Below are positions 6,625 through 11,112 of a stretch of 11,112 bases of DNA, one piece after another. The DNA is taken from contig DPJH01000038.1 of the NCBI GenBank assembly GCA_003543115.1, positions 51,649 through 62,760 of the forward strand. Direction: 5' to 3'. A program made the translations under genes and the position numbers. Below the pieces are notes generated by a model. It ran no database searches. It worked only from the letters and a program-made list of their open reading frames with translations, and was not told the origin of the DNA. Within the stretch, counting starts at the first letter, position 1. Each line of letters begins with the position of its first letter. The DNA is from Candidatus Moraniibacteriota bacterium (lineage in GTDB: Bacteria > Patescibacteriota > Minisyncoccia > Moranbacterales > UBA2206).

Positions 6625-7374
6625 ATGGACGAAAATTTAGAAAACGCTTCAGATAAAATTCAAGCCTTGCGCGAGATGATTTATAATTCAGAAAAAAGCC
6701 TTCAATCTGCCAAGGCTATGCTTTTGCAGTTGGAAGGAAAGAAGAAAGTTGGGAGAAGGAAGAAAACCGAGGATGATGGAAGCGGAAAGATCATAGAAGG
6801 GACTTTTGATGGCCAAATCATGCTTGGTTCCGACGGCAAGCAATATCCAGTGCCGGCAAACTACGCCTCCAAATCAAAACTGGTAGAAGGCGATATGCTC
6901 AAACTCACCATTACTTCCGAAGGTTCTTTTGTCTACAAGCAAATTGGTCCTATTGAAAGAAAAAGGCTGATTGGAATAATCAATCAAGATGCGGATGGAA
7001 ACTATTTCATAACTGCCGAAGGAAAGCCCTTTCGCGTGCTTCTTGCTTCGATTACCTATTTTAAGGTTGAACCAGGCGATGAAGTTACGCTTGTCACCTC
7101 TCGCGACATAGATTCAGATTGGGCTTCTATTGAAAATGTTATTCAAAAAGGCAGTGCGATGAACAGCTTTAATTCAATGAAAAAAAACAATTTCAATATT
7201 GATGATATTGTGAGTGATGATAAACCTGCAAAGAAATCAGCAGAAAAAAATGAAACTAAGGAGAAACCGTCTGCATCAGAAACTAAAGAAAAAAGCAACT
7301 TTTCACTTATTGACGAATGGACACCGGATATTGAAGAACTGCGCAAAGAACTCAATAAACCCTTAAACGACTAA
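6625..7374 (+). CDS. Unrecognised conserved-looking protein, coiled coil plus beta-rich core
   Basis: I do not recognise a named family. The start at 6625 is set by a strong ribosome-binding site, GGAGAGGGG, 9 bases upstream; an earlier in-frame ATG lies within the promoter. Of 249 residues, 1-38 look like an amphipathic coiled coil and 39-50 are very basic (GKKKVGRRKK). About 55-105 and 108-172 are two beta-rich, glycine-punctuated segments that could be small barrels (SH3/OB-like), joined by the motif KQIGPIERKR. Residues 190-225 are a lysine/glutamate/serine-rich, probably disordered linker, followed by a short acidic-basic helix. There is no signal peptide or membrane segment, so it should be cytoplasmic. 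The basic patch and barrels suggest nucleic-acid or ribosome binding, but this is a guess. The GtrA gene starts 5 bp after its stop. Confidence 0.85.
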   Translation: MDENLENASDKIQALREMIYNSEKSLQSAKAMLLQLEGKKKVGRRKKTEDDGSGKIIEGTFDGQIMLGSDGKQYPVPANYASKSKLVEGDMLKLTITSEGSFVYKQIGPIERKRLIGIINQDADGNYFITAEGKPFRVLLASITYFKVEPGDEVTLVTSRDIDSDWASIENVIQKGSAMNSFNSMKKNNFNIDDIVSDDKPAKKSAEKNETKEKPSASETKEKSNFSLIDEWTPDIEELRKELNKPLND

Positions 7375-7379
7375 TAAGA

Positions 7380-8039
7380 ATGCATTTCAAAGAAGCTCTA
7401 CTGACAAAAAAAGATCTAACATTAGGAACTTTGGCTGGTTTATTGATCGGCCTTTTGTTTTTGCCTGTTCTCAATGCCGGAAAGCCGGATTTATTTTTAA
7501 AAATAAATATCTTTATTATTCCTTTTTTTCTTATTGGCACTCCCCTTGGACTATTGCTTGCCAATGCAATCAGCAAGAAAATAGCTGTCATCTGGCAGAT
7601 AGCTAAATTCGGCGTAACCGGAATTCTCAATGCCTTGGTTGATCTTGGATCTCTGGCTCTCATTACATGGCTGGCACGCAATAGTTTCGCCATAAATTCA
7701 GAGGATGTCATTGTAAGCATTATTCCTATCATCACCTTCTATTCTCTTTATAAAGCTATTTCTTTCATAATTGCCAACATAAACAGTTATTATTGGAACA
7801 AATTTTGGACATTTCAAAAAGATGGAGCAAGAAGAAAATCGAATTTTTTGCAATTCTTTATCGTCAGCGTAGTGGGGTTTGCTATCAATGTCATAGCCGC
7901 TTCAGTCACATTTAAAATTTTCGCTATCTCCCCCGCCATCACTTCCGATCAAGCCGGACTCATCGGGGCGATTGCCGGAAGCATAATCGGTCTGGTTTGG
8001 AATTTTATTGGCTATAAATTCATCGTTTTCAAAAAATAG
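7380..8039 (+). CDS. GtrA-family membrane protein
   Basis: 219-aa membrane protein with about six hydrophobic segments (near residues 13-33, 42-62, 75-97, 110-134, 156-178 and 190-210). The last four form the GtrA-like core. It opens with the conserved IAKFGVTGILNALVDLG at about 74-90, has ANINSYYWNKFWTF at 132-145 after the second core helix, and ends WNFIGYKFIVF. GtrA proteins help move lipid-linked sugars across the membrane for glycosylation of surface polymers. The first two helices are an extra N-terminal pair outside the usual 120-150-aa family length. The gene begins 5 bp after the preceding stop with no clear ribosome-binding site, suggesting coupled translation. No clear terminator follows before the dnaX promoter. 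Confidence 0.85.
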   Translation: MHFKEALLTKKDLTLGTLAGLLIGLLFLPVLNAGKPDLFLKINIFIIPFFLIGTPLGLLLANAISKKIAVIWQIAKFGVTGILNALVDLGSLALITWLARNSFAINSEDVIVSIIPIITFYSLYKAISFIIANINSYYWNKFWTFQKDGARRKSNFLQFFIVSVVGFAINVIAASVTFKIFAISPAITSDQAGLIGAIAGSIIGLVWNFIGYKFIVFKK

Positions 8040-8088
8040 TTTTCAAAAGAAACGTTCCTTGAGCGCTTTTTCTTTTTCTCTTTTGTTG

Positions 8089-8097
8089 TGCTATAAT
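8089..8097 (+). promoter_or_regulatory. Extended -10 promoter of dnaX
   Basis: TGC-TATAAT is a perfect extended -10 element; the -35 region (about 8069-8074) is poor, as is common with extended -10 promoters. Transcription would start near 8104. The 40-base leader holds a small hairpin, GATGC (8108-8112) with GCATC (8120-8124), and has no obvious ribosome-binding site before the ATG. Confidence 0.6.
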
Positions 8098-8143
8098 CCC
8101 ATTAGATGATGCTCGCAAGGCATCTTTAACTATCACCAGCATT

Positions 8144-9784
8144 ATGTCATCAACTTTATATAGAAAATATAGGCCGAAAAATTTTTCCGAAATCATTGGA
8201 CAAAAACATATTGTCCAGACTCTTTCCAATGCCATTAAAAACAACCGCGTAGCGCATGCCTATCTCTTTACCGGATCGCGCGGAACCGGAAAAACATCCA
8301 TCGCTAGAATTCTTGCAAAAACTATCAACTGCACCGATCAAAAAAATTCTATTTCTTGCGAGAAATGTTCAAATTGCAAAGTTATCAATGACGCTCGATC
8401 ACTAGACATCATTGAAATTGACGCCGCTTCCAACACTGGCGTAGACAACATCCGAGAGCTTAAGGAAACCATCAATCTTCCTCCTACTCAACTCAAACAC
8501 AAAGTATATATCATTGACGAAGTCCATATGCTCTCAACCGGAGCTTTCAATGCTCTTTTGAAAACTCTGGAAGAGCCGCCCGCTCATGTGGTTTTCATCC
8601 TGGCTACTACCGAAATCCATAAAGTGCCTGCCACGATCGTTTCCCGCTGCCAAAAATTTGATTTTGCCAAGCTTCCTTTGGAAAACATAATTGAAAAACT
8701 TTCAGGTATTGCGAAAAAAGAAAAAATCACTATTGACGCCGAATCATTGGAGATGATCGCTATTGCGGCTGAAGGAGGCATGCGAGATGCGGAAAGCCTT
8801 TTGGGACAAGTCATTTCCCTAGAAGACAAGAACATCACCATTAAAGAAGTGGAAGAAATTCTGGGCACCACTGACCGAAAATTTTCGGCTGAAATAGCGG
8901 ATTTGATCATCAAAAAAGACGTCACAAAAGCTATTAGCAGGATAAACAATATTGTGACTGACGGCTATGATTTGCAAATCTTCGCCAAATCACTTACCAA
9001 CTATCTGCGCCAGCTCATGCTTCTCAAGATCAACCCGGAGTTGAAAACCAGCTTTGTCTATGAATCAACCGAAGAGCAGATCAAAAAAATGCTGGAACAA
9101 TCCAAAGGAATTGAACTTTGCGAAATAATTTTGGCTCTCAATCTTTTTCTTGAAGCTCAAGGAAAAATAGCGTCCGCCGTTCTTCCCCAGCTTCCTTTGG
9201 AAATCGCACTCATCCGAGCCACCCATACTTTTCCCGCCAACTCGACTGAATACACTCAACAAGAAACCACCGGTCAAATCAATATGGTTCAAAATGAAAC
9301 TTCTAGCCCAAATATGTTGCAATCCACACCTGATGCGCAGCCAAAAATTTCCGAGATCATGGAAGAAGAACCGGTTATAAAAAATCTGGACCCGACGCTT
9401 CCTGAGGGAGACACTGATCTCTACACTGTTCGAAACAGCTGGAGAAAACTTTTGGAAGAAATAAAAAACCACAACCATTCCCTGGCTGCCCTCTTGGCAT
9501 CCAATTGCCAACCTATTTCGGTTTCAGGAAACGAAATCACCGTAGCCACTCCCTATGATTTTTATAAAGAAAAGCTCAATGATCATGATAATAAGTTGAC
9601 AGTCGAAAGTGTTTTTGGTAAAATTTTAGGGTTGCAAATCCGTCTGAAAATCGTCACCCACAAGGAAGCAGGGATCGTGATTGAAGCGCCGAAAGAAGAG
9701 ATAAAGAATGATGCTCCAGGCGAACAGAATTCACTCATCAATTCCGCACTGGATATTATGGGAGCCAAGGTTGTGGAAGAATAA
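8144..9784 (+). CDS. dnaX: DNA polymerase III subunit tau/gamma
   Basis: Clamp-loader ATPase that loads the sliding clamp and ties the replisome together. In the 546-aa product, residues 1-235 are the AAA+ module: the DnaX-typical start with LYRKYRP at 5-11, Walker A GSRGTGKT at 44-51, four zinc-binding cysteines C63/C72/C75/C78, Walker B with D125-E126, and the SRC motif at 167-169 carrying the arginine finger. The collar (lid III) helices run to about 360. A low-complexity Q/E/P-rich linker (about 361-425) leads into a further folded C-terminal segment at about 427-505, which may be a tau-like polymerase- or helicase-contact domain. No slippery A-run typical of gamma frameshifting was noted. 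The start lacks a good ribosome-binding site but yields the family N-terminus. Confidence 0.96.
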   Translation: MSSTLYRKYRPKNFSEIIGQKHIVQTLSNAIKNNRVAHAYLFTGSRGTGKTSIARILAKTINCTDQKNSISCEKCSNCKVINDARSLDIIEIDAASNTGVDNIRELKETINLPPTQLKHKVYIIDEVHMLSTGAFNALLKTLEEPPAHVVFILATTEIHKVPATIVSRCQKFDFAKLPLENIIEKLSGIAKKEKITIDAESLEMIAIAAEGGMRDAESLLGQVISLEDKNITIKEVEEILGTTDRKFSAEIADLIIKKDVTKAISRINNIVTDGYDLQIFAKSLTNYLRQLMLLKINPELKTSFVYESTEEQIKKMLEQSKGIELCEIILALNLFLEAQGKIASAVLPQLPLEIALIRATHTFPANSTEYTQQETTGQINMVQNETSSPNMLQSTPDAQPKISEIMEEEPVIKNLDPTLPEGDTDLYTVRNSWRKLLEEIKNHNHSLAALLASNCQPISVSGNEITVATPYDFYKEKLNDHDNKLTVESVFGKILGLQIRLKIVTHKEAGIVIEAPKEEIKNDAPGEQNSLINSALDIMGAKVVEE

Positions 9785-9800
9785 AAAATTAAATATTCCA

Positions 9801-9891
9801 TGGGGAGTAGCCAAGCGGCTCGTCTCGCTTCGCTTGCCGAAGTCGGACCCGTCTCGTCCGAGGCGAACTCGCCGAGGCGGATAAGGCACAT
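9801..9891 (+). pseudogene. Partial tRNA-Gln copy (5' portion), interrupted in the D-loop
   Basis: TGGGGAGTAGCCAAGCGG (9801-9818) and TAAGGCACAT (9882-9891) together equal the first 28 bases of the intact tRNA-Gln at 10173-10200, with no mismatch. They are split between the D-loop GG and TAAGGC by a 63-bp insert. The copy stops within the anticodon stem, so it cannot make a tRNA. It starts only 17 bp after the dnaX stop codon. Its last part may supply the AAGG that lies upstream of the GIY-YIG start codon. Confidence 0.85.
9819..9881. repeat. GC-rich triple-hairpin insert in the D-loop of the partial tRNA
   Basis: This 63-bp block is much richer in GC than its surroundings. Three hairpins lie end to end with no gap: CTTCG/CGAAG (9828-9842), TCGGAC/GTCCGA (9843-9861) and GGCG/CGCC (9862-9873). 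GCGG occurs at both borders, possibly a 4-bp target duplication. The minus strand of 9854-9870 matches 15 of 17 bases at 10393-10409 in the second GC-rich element, so the two inserts look related. Confidence 0.7.
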
Positions 9892-9898
9892 ACATATT

Positions 9899-10168
9899 AT
9901 GGAAAATTATGTATATCTATTGTTAAGTGGAAAGGATTTAAAAACCTATCTGGGATCCACTGATAATTTAGAAAGAAGATTACATGAGCATAATAGTGGG
10001 AAAAGCTTAGCCACAAAGAACAGAAGACCCTTAAAATTAATATATACTGAAAAATTTAATTCTTTGCTAGAAGCTAGATATCGTGAAAAATATTTAAAAT
10101 CAAGGGGAGGAAGAAAAGAACTAAAAATTATTTTTGAAAAATTAGATTTACATATATACAATAAATAA
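9899..10168 (+). CDS. Small GIY-YIG domain protein
   Basis: The 89-aa product is a single GIY-YIG nuclease fold of the short UPF0213/YhbQ-like kind. YVYLL at residues 4-8 and YLGST about 10 residues later are the GIY and YIG strands. The conserved arginine is in LERRLHEHN and the glutamate in the helix around EARYREKYLKS, giving the expected metal-dependent nuclease residues. The ATG at 9899 starts exactly at the domain; the frame stays open upstream to 9800 but that part would translate tRNA and insert sequence. AAGG lies about 13 bases upstream. The gene is bracketed by direct repeats of the 5' portion of tRNA-Gln, so it may be the cargo or the agent of a tRNA-targeting element. Small GIY-YIG proteins are also common as stand-alone genes, so a homing role is unproven. 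Confidence 0.88.
   Translation: MENYVYLLLSGKDLKTYLGSTDNLERRLHEHNSGKSLATKNRRPLKLIYTEKFNSLLEARYREKYLKSRGGRKELKIIFEKLDLHIYNK
10134..10162 (+). promoter_or_regulatory. Predicted tRNA-Gln promoter inside the end of the GIY-YIG gene
   Basis: TTGAAA (10134-10139) and TACAAT (10157-10162) are 17 bp apart. Transcription would begin near 10169, four bases before the tRNA. The promoter therefore travels with the inserted segment and would restore expression of the intact tRNA. Confidence 0.5.
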
Positions 10169-10172
10169 ACAT

Positions 10173-10244
10173 TGGGGAGTAGCCAAGCGGTAAGGCACAT
10201 GGTTTTGGTCCATGCATGCGGGGGTTCGAATCCCTCCTCCCCAA
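10173..10244 (+). tRNA. tRNA-Gln (anticodon TTG)
   Basis: Complete cloverleaf: acceptor TGGGGAG/CTCCCCA, D-stem GCC/GGC, anticodon stem CATGG/CCATG with loop TTTTGGT giving anticodon TTG, and T-arm GGGGG-TTCGAAT-CCCTC. The discriminator is A and no CCA is encoded (CTA follows), so CCA must be added after transcription, unlike the tRNA-Glu of this window. Partial copies of this gene lie on both sides. Confidence 0.96.
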
Positions 10245-10253
10245 CTAAAAAAT

Positions 10254-10284
10254 TTCAAAAGACGTCATAATGACGTCTTTTGAA
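10254..10284 (+). terminator. Intrinsic terminator after tRNA-Gln
   Basis: A perfect stem of 14 bp (10254-10267 with 10271-10284) around the loop TAA, with A and T runs in the stem ends. It lies 10 bases past the tRNA and can work in both directions. Confidence 0.75.
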
Positions 10285-10295
10285 TTATAAATAGA

Positions 10296-10423
10296 GAGGG
10301 ATTCGAACGGGCAGAAGTGAGACTAGTCGCCGCGACGCAGTCAAACGTCGATGAATGCGAGCGAGCGAGGATTCAGCGCTGCCCAGGGCAAGGAGTTCGC
10401 CGCGAACGACGCGGAAATCCCTC
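10296..10423. repeat. Second GC-rich palindromic element, about 128 bp
   Basis: GAGGGATT (10296-10303) and AATCCCTC (10416-10423) are 8-bp inverted ends. Inside, GGGCAG (10309-10314) pairs with CTGCCC (10379-10384) around two hairpins: GTCG/CGAC (10326-10336) and GAAT/ATTC (10353-10374). A further hairpin GTTCG/CGAAC (10395-10407) follows. The left end resembles an antisense T-arm, and the right end runs into a copy of the tRNA-Gln 3' end. It is GC-rich in an AT-rich setting. It may be a small non-autonomous mobile element or a structured RNA. Confidence 0.6.
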
Positions 10424-10432
10424 CTCCCCAAC
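10416..10432 (+). repeat. Extra copy 1 of the tRNA-Gln 3' end
   Basis: AATCCCTCCTCCCCAAC is identical to 10229-10245, from the T-loop through the acceptor strand and discriminator plus one base. It is the pattern left when an element uses a tRNA 3' end as attachment site, but the interval to the real tRNA is only about 170 bp. Confidence 0.85.
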
Positions 10433-10442
10433 AGACAAAAAC

Positions 10443-10469
10443 AAGACTTCTTTATAAGTCTTATTTTTT
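10443..10469. terminator. Bidirectional terminator between the tRNA-end copy and the HAD-like gene
   Basis: AAGACTT (10443-10449) and AAGTCTT (10456-10462) form a 7-bp stem, followed by ATTTTTT on the plus strand and preceded by a run that reads GTTTTTG on the minus strand. It can end transcription from the left and from the leftward HAD-like gene. Confidence 0.7.
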
Positions 10470-10493
10470 ACATATAGATTTTTCAATTCTATT

Positions 10494-10883
10494 TTATTTA
10501 GATAAGTTTTTATCTAAAAACTTTTTTAATGCTTCAATGTCTTTAGCATGCTGGTCATAATGAAACACATCAATACCAATAGATTGAGCACTCTTGACTG
10601 CCTCTAGATTATGCTCAAAATACACAACGTCTTTTATATCGAAATTGAAATGCTTTAACATAGTTTTAAAATACGCTGGGTCTGTTTTTTCAGGATTATG
10701 TTTGAGAGTAAAAACTTCATATGGCATCCTATTTAAACCAAATACTTCCATCTGCTCATCATTAGCGCCAGTCAGAATTATTTTCCTATTCGGGTATTGT
10801 TCAAGCATTCTATACATTTTATCAAAAATGCCCTCATCCTTTATTACAAAAGCATTAACTGCATCAACTAGAATTGTTTTCAT
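10494..10883 (-). CDS. Small HAD-like protein with degenerate catalytic motifs
   Basis: The 129-aa product follows the order of a small HAD-superfamily domain. Motif I region is ILVDAVNAF (D7 with V9 where the second aspartate of DxD is expected), motif II ILTGAND (T38), a lysine near K66, and motif IV region VVYFEHNLEAVKSAQ (E90/H91 in place of the usual acidic pair), followed by GIDVFHYD. The fold and the first aspartate are kept but the general acid/base and metal site are altered, so it may be inactive, a binding protein, or a divergent phosphatase. ACAGGA ends 4 bases before the ATG. It is the only gene between extra copies 1 and 2 of the tRNA-Gln 3' end and points towards the tRNA. Confidence 0.7.
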   Translation of the reverse strand: MKTILVDAVNAFVIKDEGIFDKMYRMLEQYPNRKIILTGANDEQMEVFGLNRMPYEVFTLKHNPEKTDPAYFKTMLKHFNFDIKDVVYFEHNLEAVKSAQSIGIDVFHYDQHAKDIEALKKFLDKNLSK

Positions 10884-11032
10884 ATATTCCTGTTAAAATT
10901 ATTAATTTATGAAATTTTTTTTTAAATATCGCGACTCACCCATATGTAAAACAATCATAACATATAAGCCGGATTCCATCTATCCCAAGCTTAAATACAA
11001 TATACTATGCCATAAAAAATGTTCCAACATCG

Positions 11033-11047
11033 TCCCTCCTCCCCAAC
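11033..11047 (+). repeat. Extra copy 2 of the tRNA-Gln 3' end
   Basis: TCCCTCCTCCCCAAC equals 10231-10245 of the tRNA-Gln region at all 15 positions. It lies about 600 bp beyond extra copy 1 and is directly followed by a terminator. The 150 bp before it (10884-11032) are AT-rich with no supported gene. Confidence 0.85.
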
Positions 11048-11084
11048 AAAAAGCAAAAGATCATCCCTAAGGATGGCTTTTTTT
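11048..11084 (+). terminator. Intrinsic terminator after the last tRNA-end copy
   Basis: CATCC (11062-11066) and GGATG (11071-11075) around CTAA form the core stem. AAAAAGC (11048-11054) can extend it by pairing with GCTTTTT, and a T run follows. Just beyond, TTGACA (11094-11099) could be a -35 element of a gene outside the window. Confidence 0.65.
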
Positions 11085-11112
11085 GTGAACCAATTGACAA
11101 AATCAATCAATA

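Noticed and set aside
9065..9511. 148-codon minus-strand frame opposite dnaX
   Set aside because: Antisense shadow of dnaX with no motif or ribosome-binding site.
9800..9898. In-frame upstream extension of the GIY-YIG gene (33 extra residues)
   Set aside because: It would translate the tRNA fragment and the GC-rich insert; the conserved domain begins exactly at the ATG at 9899.
10504..10523. Perfect 9-bp inverted repeat in the last codons of the HAD-like gene
   Set aside because: A/T-only and within coding sequence encoding lysine/leucine-rich residues; probably composition.
10351..10560. 69-codon plus-strand reading frame
   Set aside because: It crosses the GC-rich element, the tRNA-end copy and a terminator, and overlaps the 3' end of the HAD-like gene; likely chance.
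10909..11070. 53-codon plus-strand reading frame with three cysteines
   Set aside because: No ribosome-binding site, it runs through the tRNA-end repeat into the terminator, and its composition is not convincingly protein-like.

Overview
The window is AT-rich and bacterial. It has tightly packed short genes, a compact peptidoglycan/division cluster, a short GIY-YIG protein and an unplaced conserved-looking protein next to mraZ. This style fits a small-genome candidate-phylum lineage (Patescibacteria/CPR, Parcubacteria- or Moranbacteria-like). That placement is inferred from gene style; there is no rRNA to confirm it.

Left part, minus strand. A short dcw-type cluster is transcribed leftward from a promoter near 6304-6331: mraZ, rsmH, an ftsL-like gene, ftsI and murF. 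It makes the MraZ regulator, a 16S rRNA methyltransferase, a bitopic divisome protein, the septal transpeptidase and the ligase finishing the UDP-MurNAc-pentapeptide. murE does not lie between ftsI and murF, and no mraY/murD/ftsW/murG follow. A Nudix hydrolase with its own ribosome-binding site and terminator, then tRNA-Glu(CTC) with its own promoter, follow on the same strand.

Middle. The 421-bp divergent gap 6204-6624 holds the mraZ promoter with phased MraZ-like boxes, a perfect DnaA-box consensus plus a near match, an inverted repeat and a strong sigma70-type promoter for the rightward genes. Rightward come an unrecognised 249-aa protein, a GtrA-family membrane protein and dnaX (DNA polymerase III tau/gamma).

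Right end, the unusual part. Around an intact tRNA-Gln(TTG) lie several pieces of the same tRNA. A 28-base 5' portion, split in its D-loop by a 63-bp GC-rich palindromic insert, sits before a GIY-YIG gene. Two extra copies of the last 15-17 bases of the tRNA gene sit downstream, and every 3'-end copy is followed closely by an intrinsic terminator. A second GC-rich palindromic element (about 128 bp) leads into the first extra 3' copy and shares a 17-base motif (15 identical) with the D-loop insert. A HAD-like gene with degenerate catalytic motifs lies between the two extra 3' copies. The locus looks like a tRNA-anchored accretion site or a decayed tRNA-targeting mobile array, and is the best candidate here for something undescribed.
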